From Ectobius pallidus (taxonomy: Eukaryota > Arthropoda > Insecta > Blattodea > Ectobiidae): a stretch of 64,000 bases of DNA. The DNA is taken from NCBI GenBank assembly GCA_964059195.1, contig CAXKWD010000007.1, positions 57,165,163 through 57,229,162 on the forward strand, read 5' to 3'. The notes below the pieces were generated by a model that did not search any database, was not told the origin of the DNA, and worked only from the letters and a program-made list of their open reading frames with translations. Made by a program: the position numbers and the translations under genes. Position 1 is the first letter of the stretch, and every line of letters starts with the position of its first letter. This document shows positions 1 through 12,871 of the stretch, piece by piece.

Positions 1-2119
1 ATTTACATATATAAAATAGAATTATATTTACATATTATTTACAAGCAGCAATGCCGAAGATTCAGTTCTAGTCAAACACCAAGATCTTGAACTACAATCA
101 TAAGATACAGAAAACTCTAATTCACGACCTTCAAAACCATCTGGATTATGAACATGAATAACCTAACAGAGAATTAAATATATGTAATATCTGAAATAAT
201 AGCGATGTAAAAATAAAAGGAGAAATTTAGATACATTTACTTGAGGCTACTAAATGCTTATTATGAAAAATATTTAACGTAACAGAAATCTATATTGGAA
301 GAAGTCACAATAAAAAATCAATAAATAAGAAATAGCTAAATATGTAATACACCAAATAAGAGAATATTAATGTGAGATATAGACTGGCTAATAATTATAC
401 GAAATTTAAACATAAGAAAAATTTCAAGTTAAGGAAGGGAACAGAAAAATACTGGTTAGGAAAAATATTTGATAATAGCAATAACTGCTTCACGAAGAAT
501 TCCTAACGGAAATGTACAAGCATAATTTGAATGGTGGAAGGAAAAATCTAGAACACGCCACGTGACGTCAAGGAAAGACAGTAATAGAAATCTCAGTTTT
601 ACAATATATAAGAGGGATAAATATGTCCACAGTTAATTATGAGAATAACATCCGAACTGTATTTAAGAAAACTTCACTAAGAAAAAAAGGGAAAAAATGA
701 GAACTAGCCTCACACGAAAAACGCAATGCAAGTTATAATACGGAAATACTGAAATATTAGCTGCAGTATAATAAGAACATAATTCTCAAAATATTTATTT
801 ATTGACAGAAAAAGGAGATTTCAATTAAATACGCAGAGAACCATGAATGTCTAAATGTACACACGAGCAAACATTAAAAGGAAATTCTTACGTAGCAACG
901 GCCTGAATCACAGCATACTGAATCGTACATATTTCTGTACAGGAAAAATGCACGCAAAAACCAGGGGAAGGTTACGTAGAATGAAAAATTAGTAAGCTTT
1001 ACTTATATGTTACTGTATTGGCTTAGAAACATCCTTACTTCAATATGAATACAAATAATGGAAAACTGGAGTTGGCTAGAACTGATTCTAATTCAAAGCA
1101 TCATAACCTGATTTTAATAAAATGTCACGGCATTCTCAACATGGCCGAGTAAACTTTAACTATATAAATCGCGAAACATGGTTTGTGAGAAAACCTGAGA
1201 CTAGTATTTGACTTGCATCCTGAAATGCATTAACTACCGAAAAATGTAACTGGCACTAAAGGCATAACTCACCTCGAACAGCAAATGGTGAAACGGCAGA
1301 GCAAACTTCAAGGCACTACATAGTTCAACTCCAGGCAACATACTAACTTGGCAACTCTAGCGTCACGGCAAACCATCCCGAAAAACCAGGAAGGACTGCG
1401 CGCGCAGCATAAAGACAATAGACGATCGGAAACCAGCCATGTTTACAAATACTCGTGAACCAAAGATAACCATTTCAAAGAGATAAAAAGCAAACATTAG
1501 AATTATCCACTGACTTGTAAGCCGATTAGTTGGCATTCAAAACTTATATTTATATCCTTACCTCTTTAAGGTAATGAATTCTGTTAACTCTTTTGTTCCT
1601 TTATCTTGTAAGGATATGTAAGAGTTATGTTTATAATTTATGTACTTTAAACCCACACTTCAAATGGCTATAACATTATTATCGTTACTTTATATTCATT
1701 GATAATTTTATACTTTATACCATTATTAGATTTTAAAAAAATTCCAATAGTGAACTACATGCAGTATCTACCTTTTTCCCCAAAATAGTTAATTATGCAG
1801 CTTATTTGATATGTATTCTGCCACCATGGGGTTTTATTTTGAAATTTAGGGCTTTTTGCCCATAATAACAAATTTAAGATGTTTGTGTCGTATATACATA
1901 GACATATTATACATTTAACACTTCTAGAGATCATGGAACTGATGAGATTTTTTTTATTTCAACGGATTAATTATCTGCCAATACGTCTCGTAACATTATC
2001 GTTGACAATACATGGCTCTAGCTCTGTGAAATTTGATATAAGATGCATAAACTCAGAAAATCTACTGTTTAATATCAAATAAGTGAGAGAACTAACTTCT
2101 GAAAACTACAAAGGATGGG
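1..2119. other. AT-rich upstream DNA without a recognisable gene
   Basis: I see no conserved reading frame, RNA gene or clear transposon end here. Short ORFs such as the one at 1879-2082 have no protein-like composition. The stretch lies upstream of the fdl exon and is probably intergenic or 5' flanking DNA. Confidence 0.5.
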
Positions 2120-2345
2120 AAAAGGTTCCCACTCGGTTTCCTTAGATATTTATGGTATGGAAACTCCCTGACTTGTTCCTTTAAACTAACAGGGAGGTCC
2201 CAGAACAGGAAAATGAGCTGTTTAAGGAACATCAGAGGCCCCCTTTAACCTTTGAGGTGACTTCCTTCCTTAAACGAAACAAGGAAGGTTCCAGAATAGG
2301 AATGGCTATATAAGGAGGGTTGAAGACCCGTTTTATGTGAAGAAG
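2120..2345 (+). promoter_or_regulatory. Candidate promoter with heat-shock-like element and TATA box
   Basis: A TATATAAG box lies at 2307-2314. Eleven bases upstream is a perfect GAA-nn-TTC-nn-GAA triplet at 2284-2296, the heat shock factor consensus. Related GGTTCC/CAGAACAGGAA blocks recur at about 2122-2140 and 2190-2212, and a GAAGAAGCTTC lies just downstream at about 2340. The block sits about 200 bases ahead of the fdl start codon on the same strand, so it could drive that transcript. Only the motifs are seen; promoter activity is inferred. Confidence 0.4.
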
Positions 2346-2543
2346 CTTCAAATCATGATTCCAAAATTCTGTCCCTAGTCGTCCTGGCCCCAGCACCTAA
2401 AAATGTCTCACTTGGTGACCAAATCTGCATTTCGTTACTCCTGTTAGGTGACATGCAGGAATAGGATAGCGAGAAAGAGAAAAATCCATGCATTGTGTAC
2501 AGAATATCACATGAGTGTCAGAATCAACTCTGTTATGTTACAG

Positions 2544-2886
2544 ATGGCGTGCAAGCCGGAGCCCCTAAAAAGGACGTTCTTAGGTCTGACTGTAGTTACT
2601 GTGGGAATGGTTGCACTGCTGTACTGGGGCCGATTGGATGAGCTGCAGAGCAGCAGACCCAGACACTCAACTTGGAATACGTGGACCTGGGATTGTGAGG
2701 AAGACCAGTGTGTTCGTAAGGTCAAACAGGCAGAGGACACCTTTCTCTCTCTTGAAACCTGCCGAATGCAATGCGGACCTCTTCCTCTCTGGCCGCAACC
2801 TTCCAACGTCACAAGAGATGGGTTCAAACATGCGAGATTCAAACAGCTTAGAATTGAGATTATCACTGCACACGAACAAGTTCGAA
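2544..2886 (+). CDS. fdl: fused lobes beta-N-acetylglucosaminidase, first coding exon
   Basis: This exon encodes 114 codons plus one base. A short cytoplasmic tail is followed by a single hydrophobic segment at about residues 12-28 (type II anchor). Next comes a module with W-x-C, two further Cys in a CRMQCG context and LWPQP, ending in ITAHEQVR. This order matches the N-terminus of insect FDL, the Golgi/secretory family-20 hexosaminidase that removes terminal GlcNAc from N-glycans; the membrane anchor favours fdl over the secreted chitinolytic hexosaminidases. An NVT sequon follows the Pro-rich stretch. The exon ends at a consensus donor (GTAAGT, 2887-2892) in phase 1, and the trailing A would begin the Lys codon expected in the family. 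I chose the ATG at 2544, which puts the anchor near the N-terminus; in-frame ATGs at 2448, 2514 and 2535 are alternatives, and an acceptor-like TTATGTTACAG abuts 2544. The catalytic domain is not in this window. Confidence 0.8.
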
Positions 2887-2892
2887 GTAAGT

Positions 2893-3939
2893 CTTTTTCT
2901 TGTTTATTTCTTTTTTCTCTCTTTCTCTCTAGCAGAGGACTTGCTTCTTTTTGGCCTCATTTAAATGGCTAATTGACGAAATTAATGTCGGTAATAGAGA
3001 TAAGCGTGATATTTTATAAAAGTTTTCCCAGTTATACATAATAGGTGTGCTGATGCTAAAAATACTACTATTCAGCAAAATAAATCCACGTAATATTGCG
3101 AAATTTGCTCGTTTGTGCGAATCAACTGATTCCGTTTTTTATGAATTTGAACAGTTCTATTTGAAAACAGTGCGTTTACTGTAGTTCATATCTGGGTTTC
3201 TACACGAAGTGTTCCATGTGGTTACGCGGACCTACCTTGCATACTAACATTTTCATTGCCTACCGGCGAACTTTGCCTCATTGGTCCCTTACGCACAAAT
3301 TGGAGGACTACTTTATTCACGCGTAAATGCTGCGTGACTGCTATTGGCCATGTGGTATATGATCCACATCCCCAGTGCAGATCATATTAACGGATTGAAA
3401 ATAAAATGGCAAGAATATAGTGATGTGAGTATTAGTGACATGTAGAGCTAGGTTTGTGGCATTAAGGTTAGGAAAATTGACATTAGTGCTAGTGACATGT
3501 AGAGCTAGGTTGGTAGTAGGATGTAAGGAATAGTGATATTAGTGTTTACTGCCATAAAGTTTACGGCCCTGTTTCGGGATCGACTCCCTCCCGCTGCTGA
3601 GCAGAAGATTCTCGTGAATACGCATCACTAGCGCCATTTTGGATCAATTTTATGTGAATTTCGAAGCGATTTACTTATATTTTGATTATTCCTACAAGAA
3701 GAAGGTGCTTATATACTTGCTTTTTACAGGTTTCGTAGAACAAGATAACTTGAAATTTGCCCGTTTATCATAAGGAAAGAAGAAGAAAACCAAGATATGA
3801 GCTACATGAACCCAAAATTGCTGTCTGAAGTTGGGTTATATCATCTAAATAAGATAACTGATTTGGTTATATTTTCACCAAAATAAAAGTTATCACTGAA
3901 ATAAGCTATTTTATTATATTACAAAAAAATCAGACTCCT
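2893..3939. other. No gene seen; start of inferred fdl intron 1
   Basis: AT-rich sequence. A GTGACATGTAGAGCTAGGTT segment occurs twice, at about 3436 and 3493, with related flanks, which suggests a small local duplication. No coding potential is recognised. Confidence 0.4.
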
Positions 3940-4195
3940 AGACTTGGCTCAGGTGCTAGCGTCTTGGATTTTCATTTGGATGGTTTATGGTTCTGTCTCC
4001 TCGTTCGGTAATTCTGACTAGGGTTTATCGTGGTTTCCCCAGATTCTTATTAATGCTACGACCTTCCGTTTCCTTCCTCATCGTCTCCTCACTTCGTTTT
4101 TCTGAGTCTGTGTTGTCTGAATGTGCCCAGAGCTTATCACTCGTCCTCTGTGTCCTGTCTAAATATGTGTGATTCATATGTTTACTTATTCTCCC
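3940..4195 (+). repeat. tRNA-derived SINE-like sequence (degenerate)
   Basis: A TGGCTCAGGTGCTAGCG block at about 3945 resembles a pol III A box. About 40 bases later GGTTCTGTCTCC resembles a B box (GGTTCGANTCC). The following C/T-rich body has no coding sense. This arrangement is typical of tRNA-derived SINE heads. Boundaries and target duplications were not resolved. Confidence 0.4.
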
Positions 4196-5866
4196 TTCCT
4201 TTCCCTCAAACATCAGTGTGTAAGTCCTCTATTTGCGTAATTTGCGTAAAGCCGAAATAGAAAAAATAGAAACATAAAGTAGTAAAATGTTCATAAAGAT
4301 AAATATTTTATGATCTACTCTGTAGTCCTGTGATAAGGGTTTACTATAGAAACTTGGCTTTGATTATGATACCTCCTAGGACAGAGGTAGAGGAGTCCGG
4401 AATAGCGTGCACTAAACTTTTTCAGCTGAGGAGCTACTTGAAAAAAGAAACACAGTTCCGGTCAAAGAGCCACAACTGCATACCATATACCCAATCTTAT
4501 AATTTACTAATAAAGTAAAAGAAAGACTTGGGCTATAAAGAATCAGTGCTTGGTTATTTTATGTACAGTGAACGCTGCTAAATGTAATCGCGGTTAATAT
4601 TCGGGTAATGTTATCACTTTTATGAAGTCTCGTATGGATTAATACTCATACATTGAAAAAATGCTGTTTATTTCCAAGTACTGCACTGTACGTCATTCAA
4701 AATTTCGTATTCAAGGGTTTCGTTTCTAACTCAACTGAATTCTGTTCTATTCTGGAAGTAACGGTAGGCCTACTGTTCCCAGCTCACAGGATTGCCAGTT
4801 CGAGGGGGTGGAATTGCTTATCTTTCTCATTTAAGCAATAAAACATGTTTCATCCCTTACTTTAGCTGCTGCTTTTGATTTATGAAGATAGGCCTAACAG
4901 AGTAGACATACAGTGATGGTTATGTAAAATGAAAAGACTTGAACAGATAAGCGTTAGATGTTTCGCTACGTAGTGTTCACCACAGATGAGTAGACTTCCA
5001 AAAACACTCGTATCTCGTAATTCAGTATGGGGTACTGGTTAATGGAGTCCTAAAGGAAAATAAAACAATTAAAAACTTTGTTATTGGCTGAAAAAGTAGA
5101 TGCTTGCAGTGGTTCAATGAATCACAGTTACGTATTATTTTATGAATAAATAGCTTTTAACTCTATTTTGTAGTGTATTAAGTTATCTTATTTAGCCTAT
5201 GTGTAAATAACCTTCATTGAATTCTTTCGGCTACTGTTATGAATCGTTTAATATTATCAGATTAACAAAATCCCGAAATGACTATATTATAAAACATACT
5301 AATTTTGAGTTCGGTACATCGACTTGCTGGAAAATTTAACCTGAAATTTATTTATCTATTATATGAGTTGTCCAGTTCCAAAATGAGTATTGTCCATCAA
5401 AATTCGATATTGAAATATGAACATCATCAGATTCAGACTTTATATATCTTTCCGGTAGTATGTAGCAAATGTTCCAAAGAAATTCTTGTTCTCATAAAAT
5501 AAATGGTTAAAAGAAATATAGGATCGGTTCCATATCAAGTATTTTCCACTGACAGCTGTTCCATATTAAGTTTTGTCCTTATGACAATTCCAGATCAAGT
5601 ATTGTCCAACTGGCCAAACTGATCAAATAAACCAAAGAAAACAGCTGACACAAACATTGCTGTTTTAACCTCCGTTTTAGTTTGAAGACTATTTTAATTA
5701 AAAAGTTCAAAATACAACGTTTAATTACAGAATTACGCTTTCATAAGCGTTTTATGGCATTCTTAAAAATGAAGGGGAAGGTGAATTTACATAATCATTC
5801 TATTGCCAAAAGAACATGGCCCTTTTTAAATTCCCTGGTCAGGCGGCATATTACAGCCGACAGCCG
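4196..5866. other. No gene seen
   Basis: AT-rich DNA with several short ORFs of random appearance. The TAGGCCTA-type words common in some insect genomes appear at about 4765 and 4890. No TIR, LTR or protein similarity is visible. Confidence 0.4.
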
Positions 5867-7147
5867 TATATGGGTGATTCTACAATTAGGTGTACTTTTA
5901 CTGTCCCTTTCATTTAATGTTTCTATTTAAAATTGCAATTCACTGGTAAATTTTTTCCCTCTTTTTCCTGATGAGAAAGATAAATGTGTGTTAAACTTAA
6001 ATTCCTTCTATATTTAGCTAAGATAAATTTATATTTTCTTATGAAATGTCATTAGCATGGATGTCCCCAGTCATTGTTTTGAGATTAAATATAGAAAAAT
6101 ATGGAAAACTATAAACATTTTGTTAAACCTAACAGTATTGTCATTAACATATAACTACTAAAAGCACATGCACCACATCAAAGAAACAAATAACTTTCAT
6201 TAGAACGTAGGAACAAGCCAAAAACTTTGTCCTTACACTATTTTGTCATTAGCATGGCCACTTTTCAACTTGAAGATGGAGCGGCAGAGAATTTTTTTTA
6301 AAGCATGAATTAGTACATGTGACAACACTGTTCTCTTCTTCAGTGAACCTGAGTGTGATTTTGGCTATCAGGTGCTTTGTTTTCTGGATGCTGGATATTT
6401 CAACTCTCAGAACTGGCGAGTACATTAATTGATTGTCATTAGCATGGACTGTGTAAAATAGCACACAAAAAATTAAAATTTTATTAATCATGTGATGAAA
6501 CATGTTAAATTATCACAAAACTGTCACCAAAGTTTCAGTTATCTAGGTCTAAACTCAAATTGGAGGGATGCTATTTTGGCTTGTTTTGTCATTAGCATGG
6601 ACATCATGTTGGTCATTAGCATGGACACAGGGTGATATCCAAACAGTTGGATCAGCTGATGATGGTGGAAAATGTCCATCGAAATGCATTCTGAGGTAAA
6701 TATACCTATTAAGTGAAGTTCATGTGCAAGTCCCGATCTCAATATTTAAGTCTGAAATCACTTCACTGTGTATCTTCCCATCCCAAATTATAATTTCCTT
6801 AAGTTTGTTTAAGAAAAAATTGTAACCTTGTATTCAGTTACTTTATTAATAAAATTTTATACAGATTCAGTTTGATATTAATTTTGCTATTATTGCTTTC
6901 AGAAAATTGTTGTTAGTGTGGATACAAAGTCATTAGCATGGATTGTAATGTCACTAGCGTGGAGGTGAACAATAAAAAGAAAACAAAAAAAATCTTAAAA
7001 CCATAATTTCAGCTCTGCTGGATAATAGGCTGTCTTCTACTACATGTCAGGTTGGCCTACGTGTAAAATTTTCAGCAAATATTACTATTACTTTTTTTCA
7101 TTTTTTGAAGTTCGAGAGGTACACCTAATTGTAGAATCACCCATATA
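5867..7147. mobile_element. 1.28-kb TIR DNA transposon, non-autonomous
   Basis: The two ends are perfect 29-bp inverted repeats at 5867-5895 and 7119-7147. They begin TATATGGGTGATTCTAC and include ACAATTAGGTGTAC. The outermost TATA may be or include the target duplication (TA or TATA). The interior has no transposase ORF, so this is a MITE-like or deletion-derivative element. It carries a cluster of a 16-bp motif listed separately. The superfamily is not assigned; a TA-type target would fit a Tc1/mariner-like family. Confidence 0.75.
6047..6963 (+). repeat. Array of TGTCATTAGCATGGAC motif inside the TIR element
   Basis: At least seven copies, all in the + orientation, lie at about 6047, 6244, 6434, 6587, 6611, 6929 and 6949, with a degenerate copy at about 6909. 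Intervals vary from about 20 to over 300 bases, so this is not a simple tandem repeat. The sequence between copies is unrelated. The motif may be a binding site for a transposase or host factor, but its function is unknown. Confidence 0.7.
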
Positions 7148-7189
7148 TTTTTTTTTTGACATTTTGACATTTTTATTTATTTAAATTAC

Positions 7190-7623
7190 ATTTACAAACT
7201 TATGTACAAATACAAATACAAATACAAAAATACACAAATAAACAAAAAACATTTACAAGTTTCAAAATTAAAGTACAGAAAAGAAAAAGAAAGAAAATAA
7301 CGAAATATTATTTAGAAATACACCCGAATGAGCAGACTGCTCGTGCTCGGGTGTACATCTTTAAATTTAAATTAAATTTATACGTCCTCTTGTTAGTTGA
7401 ATTACATTACAAATTAAAAAAAAAAAAAAAAAATAGTAGAAGTTTTGTATATTACATTACAAAACTTTTTTACACTTACAAACTTATGTACAAATACAAA
7501 TACAAATACAAAAATACACAAATAAACAACAAACATTTATAAATTTCAAAATTAAAGTACAAAGAACCAAATATTTATTTAGAAATACACCCGAATGAGC
7601 AAACTGCTCGTGCTCGGGTGTAG
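7190..7623 (+). repeat. Tandem pair of LINE-tail-like repeats with conserved hairpin
   Basis: A segment starting at an ACAAACTTATGTACAAATAC run occurs twice, at about 7194 and 7478. Each copy ends in a CACCCGA...TCGGGTG stem-loop (about 7321-7354 and 7588-7622). AT-rich simple sequence and a run of A separate them. A terminal hairpin preceded by low-complexity sequence resembles LINE 3' ends. Confidence 0.5.
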
Positions 7624-9290
7624 TTTCAGAACATATGTTCAACAGTTTGTGTAGGTTTGTCGAAAACTGAACAAGATATCCAAAATACCGTTGTTTACAC
7701 AAGAACCGAAGATATGAAAAGTAAAGGGTCCAATGAAACTGTATCGGCCGTTCAGCATCTACTTGAGAATTCCGATTTATCAAATTTCAAACAGTTAGAT
7801 TAATAGCTCATTGTGAAAGGGAACAAGATAAAAATTCAACTATGGTAGGAATTGCAATGAAGTGGGTAGTAAATAAACATACCTCAGAATGAGCAATCTG
7901 TACAGTTAATTTTCCCTGTACAAGGCCACTCTTAACCACTCGACAGGATATTTGGTAAGATTGAACGAGTTGTTAGAAAAATAGATACCAATATCTCCCT
8001 TGAAGAATACTTAGAAATATATTCCCAAGAGGGCACAGTAACTGGAAAACGGCAATATCAACAGATTTAAAACCAACAACCCAGTGGCACTTCCGATTTT
8101 AGTAATCAAAATTACTTTTTATATCAACATCTAGAAGAGGTAATGCTTTTATTCAAGGAGTGCCCACTTATCGCGTTGAATGTGGCGTTCCAAAAAGTGT
8201 TAGTAAAGAAAATCACTGCTCATAACATAGTCCCAGAAGTTCTTCCTATAGGTCTTAAAGTCAACATAGCCAAATTGCGAGTTGTTGATTCTCTATTAAG
8301 TAAACAGTTTATCACCGAATGGAACTTATTTTTGTTTATAGGTACGTTTACAGTCGAGCCATAAAAATTCAAAATAAAAAGCAAATTACGTCAACATGAA
8401 AATTAAAAAAACCAGATAGTGTAAAGAAATCCCATACATTATTGTTTTATACTTTTTGCCGAAAATTTGTAAAAGTGGACACGACTGATTTTGAAACTGG
8501 ACAACTCATATAAAGTGCGATGTCCGAAGACCCAAAATATTTTGATTGCCTCTCTAGGACAGCCAAACAGTGACCGAGCCGCCATTAACATTAGCATTCG
8601 TAACTAAGGTAAACAAAATATAAACTACTCACTAAATAGCATGCTTTCATTACCAGAAGTTCTATCCAGCTGGTACTTGACACAAACGTTATTATTTTGT
8701 ACACTTTACAGCATATAAACATTAATTGATACTTATTATCATGGATATAATATACGGCCAACAATAATGTTGCATGGGCCGCTCTATCCTAAACATAACT
8801 TAACAAATTGTCGATATTGTTAGCCCGCCTAGATTGATTCATTCCTTTATAACTATATCAGTGTAAATGAATAAATAAATAAATATGAATGCAAGATGTA
8901 AAATACATCTAGCCGTTGAATAATATTAAACGCAGCTGCTGATGATATTATATTGTGCATTCTATCGAAGTGTACGGCTACCGATATCTGTATCAGCCTA
9001 TATTTTAATGTAAATATTTTTCAGTATAAACGGTCCTGTGCAAGTAATAGACCTAATGTAACTCCTGACAGATTGTTTTCAGATTAAATTTAATTCATTC
9101 ATAAGCTTTATGCTGCTTTAAATCTTTAATCAATATGTCAGTGAATTTCTGTCCTCACTCACATAATTAATATTATTGCCAGTGCAGAATTTCTTATATC
9201 AGTGTAAGATATGAATGATATATCTACTGTACCAAGAGAATTTTACCACTAGACATCTTAAAAACACAATAACACTTTTTAATTGGAGGA
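7624..9290. other. No gene seen
   Basis: AT-rich DNA. An ORF at 8143-8364 has no recognisable domain and no support. I see no TIRs or repeats that I can delimit. Confidence 0.4.
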
Positions 9291-9296
9291 ATGAGT

Positions 9297-9600
9297 AGTT
9301 ATGTTTTCGGTCACGTGGTTGGTGGGTCCGCGGTGGGACCATGGGTCCGTCTTATGTTTTGTGGGTCACGAGGTTGGTGGGTCCGCAGTGGGACCATGGG
9401 TCCGTCACGCACCGTTGTGAAGGGGGTCACGCACTGTGGTCACCCCACTTCCGGTTACGCCCTACTGACCACCCTAACATCCGGCCACCCGCATCCGGTC
9501 ACACCCTACTGACAACCCTAACATCCGGTCACCCGCATCCGGTCACAACAATGGGGTGATGGCCACAAAAGGCCACATTTTTTGTGGTCATCGGGTCATG
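9297..9600 (+). repeat. GC-rich minisatellite-like block
   Basis: Two related short units alternate. The first is GGTTGGTGGGTCCGC...GGGACCATGGGTCCGTC, twice at about 9318-9410. The second is a CATCCGG(T/C)CACCCGCATCCGGTCAC unit, repeated at about 9478-9548. The block is far more GC-rich than its surroundings and ends in GGCCACAAAAGGCCAC, echoed by GGCCACCAAAAGGCCAA at about 10624. The two ORFs across it are by-products of the repeat. Confidence 0.55.
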
Positions 9601-9624
9601 TGCGTCGTGCCGCGGGGCGCAAGA

Positions 9625-10575
9625 GCATTGACCTGAGCAGGTTTGTTCAAGGTTTTTGCATTGTTTGATAGAAGAATAATGATGTGACGAGTTGGAATGT
9701 CGTTTAAGTTAATTATATGGGCAGGTGTTCATTTTAAAATTGGAATCGATTGATGTATATGCCGACATTGATAAATCGAGTCGTTGTTTGTATGCGATTT
9801 AACAGGATGTTTCCTTATTTGGGAATGGCAGGTGGTCGTGTATGTTAATGATGGGCGTTGTCCGTATGTCAATATTAGGAGGCTTTGGCATTGACCTGAG
9901 TGGACATGTTCAAGGTTTTTGCATTGTTTGATAGAAGAATAATGATGAGACGAGTTGGAATTTCGTTTAAGTTAATTATATGGGCGGGTGTTCATTTTAA
10001 AATTGGTATCGTTTGATGTATATGCCGACATTGATCGAGTCGTTGTTTGTGTGCGATGTAACAGGATGTTTCATAATTTGGGAATGGCAGGCGGTCGTGT
10101 ATGTTAATGATGGGCGTTGTCCATATGTCCATATTAGGAGACTTGGAATAAAGTCGTATGATAATAATGATGCCCATTTTAGGAGGACGTGAACGTGGAT
10201 TTATGAGCTGTGCTATTCCTTTGAGTTGACAGGCGACCATGTCATGTCTGCTAGCGTTGTGTGATAAATAAGGGTGTGGTCGAGGCGTTTAGGATTTTAG
10301 GAGGTTTTGAATAAAATTGTGTTCATTGTTGGAATGTTGTTTGTGGTAATTATATGTGCAGGTGTGTTTTTAGAGACAACAGATGGTTATGATTTATCAT
10401 AGTCGTATGATATTAATGATGGGTGTTGTTCATATGTCCAATAACGCTTTTTAAATCACGACCGCCTGCCATTCCCAAATAAGGAAACATCCTGTTACAT
10501 CGCACACAAAGAACTACTCGGTATATCAATGTCAGAATACACATCAAACGATTCCAACAAAAAAAAAACGTCTGG
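9625..10575 (+). repeat. 263-bp tandem repeat with inverted partial copy
   Basis: A unit starting GCATTGACCTGAG at 9625 recurs at 9888 (period 263), with over 200 bases closely matching. It includes TTCAAGGTTTTTGCATTG, GATAGAAGAATAATGATG and AACAGGATGTTTC. A diverged third copy spans about 10141-10440. At about 10445-10556 part of the unit (the GGGAATGGCAGG...GGTCGTG section and its left neighbour) is present in reverse complement. This resembles the remains of an element with subterminal repeats in both orientations. Confidence 0.6.
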
Positions 10576-11610
10576 CGGGAGTTATGGAATTGTTTATTAC
10601 GAATTCATGCGTGATCTCATGATGGCCACCAAAAGGCCAACTAAAAACGAAATTTGAGTTAATCTACTCTCCAGAATTGCAGATTGTTCTTCTTTCCAGC
10701 ATCAACAGCGGCATATATTATATTACAATATTCCACCAACAGATGGTAGAAGTGTCGCTGTTGCGTGCTCTGCTTTGTTTTTTATACTGGCTGTAAGGTG
10801 GAAGGCAAGAGATTTGAAATTGTATAGTTAGATCTAATGCATAATTTTTATTACAGATGACAGAAAAAACAAAAAAATGACGCCTCGCGGAAGATTTTGA
10901 AATTGTATATTACGATTTATGAAAATTAATTCAATTTACGAGTTGTGATGTGGACATAGCACTAGATCCATCTGTTGTTACCACCCTCAAATATAAACTG
11001 TATAATCCCCATATCCAAAATTATGCCATAAATAAGAATAGGTCGGTAAAGCAGAGACCTGCAACACCAACCTTTAAAAATTCATCTAAAACCGATAATA
11101 TTATTACCAGAAAAATAGGGAAATGTGATATACAGAGTTAAGCCCTTATGAAATATTATTAAATCCTACTAGAGGGGTGGTTTTTAAGAAGGAAAATTTA
11201 AGATAATTTTTAAAATCTAGTATTATAAAGGACAAGTGATAGGATTAAAGACATTATGAATAACCGTAACAAGAGGGTAAAGTTAACTTACCCTTAGTCA
11301 CCCCTAAGTTCAAAAATGTGTAAGGCTAACAAAATAAGAGATATGCATGATCAAATAAATGAAACAAAAATAATAAAATTTAAGGAAGTGCCATACGAAA
11401 GAGTTAGAGCCTTTTGAATGAATTATCAACCCCACTTGGAGGGGTGGTTTTTTAAGAAATAAAAATAAAGATAATCTTGTAAAATCAAGTATTATAATTG
11501 ATAGGTCATAGGATTAAAACCTTATGACCATCCATGACTAGAGGGCGGTTTGCACCACCACTTCCAATCTAACCCTTAACAAATTTAATTTTCGACAATA
11601 AAAAATCGTT

Positions 11611-12420
11611 CTGTGTGATATCAACTATCTGACATGATTTACACCCCAAGGCATTAATTTTATGAAGGGGTGGTTTTTCAAGGGTAACCAGGTTTTTGCA
11701 GATATGGACAATGTGATCCAATATAAATCGTCTAGAGGGTAGTTTTCACCCCCACTTCCAATCTATCCCATTAAAAATTTATTTTTCAACAATAAAAAAT
11801 CGTACCGAGCGATATCAACTATCTGACATGATTTACACCCCCAAGGGGGTAATCTTATGAAAAGATGGTTTTTCAAGGTCAACCAAGTTTTTGCAGATAT
11901 AGACAACTTGATCAAATATAAATCGTCTAGAGGGTAGTTTTCACCCCAATTCCAATATAGCCCATTAAAAATTTATTTTATCGACATAAATACATCTTAT
12001 TGAGTGATATCAACTATCTGACTTGATTTACACCCCTAAATTATTTAATTTTTTGAATGGGTAGTTTTTCAAGGTCACCAATGTTTTTATAGAAATGGAC
12101 AAATTCAGCCACTATAAATCGTCGTGAGGGTAGTTTTCACCCCTCATAACCAATATAGCCATTGTAATATTATTTTCTCGACATATAAACATCTTACTGA
12201 ATGATATCAACTATCTGATATGATTTACACCCCTTAATTACTTAATTTTTGAAGGGGCGGTTTTCAAGGAAACCCAAGTTTTTTACAAAGGGACAAATTG
12301 AGCCACTATAAATCGTCTAGTGGGTGTTTTTTACACCGCAACCAATGTTACCCAAAAAAATTTATTTTTCGCCAGTAAAAATGCGATTGAGTGATAGCAA
12401 ATATCTGACATGACATAGGC
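11611..12420 (+). repeat. 195-bp subterminal tandem array, arm A
   Basis: The unit is marked by GATATCAACTATCTGACATG at about 11617, 11811, 12006, 12203 and, degenerate, 12393, giving a period of about 194-197. Each unit also holds AATCGTCTAGAGGGTAGTTTTCACCCC and a GGGGTGGTTTTTCAAGG block. The same array lies in arm B (about 17300-18130) and partly in copy C (about 20880-21320), so it is a stable part of the element. Confidence 0.75.
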
Positions 12421-12871
12421 TACACCTTCAAAGCAAAGACAATTTCATGAGCCTTGTCAATTCAAACAAACTGGTTGCAAAATAGGAGAAAACACCTGTA
12501 AACAAAGAATATGTTGGAACGTGAAAGCCTCAGGATAGGTGACGTCAGCAACAATATGATTAAACAACTACAGCCGACAGAGGAAATTAAGTCATTTATG
12601 CATTAAAATGTTCACCCATTTGACAAGGACGCCTTAACAAGAAATACAAAAATGTTAAAAGTGATCAAAACGGCGATTTAATACAAAGATTGGAATGTGA
12701 GAGCCTCAGGATAGATGTTATAGACAAATGTTGATTGAAGATATCCAGTAAGCAAAGGTTATAAAGTAATTTATACAATAAAAATACAATACAAAACCAA
12801 TATGACAATGACATCCCTAACAACTGAAACAATATGGCTGTAAACTAATAAAGAAATAAGAAGTATAGAAC

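Noticed and set aside
2611..2964. 117-codon ORF overlapping the fdl exon in another frame, and - strand ORFs at 2507-2879
   Set aside because: The fdl frame has the anchor, Cys pattern and splice donor; these overlap it without any motif.
9291..9559. Two overlapping ORFs of 72-73 codons
   Set aside because: They run through the minisatellite block and simply reflect its repeat period.
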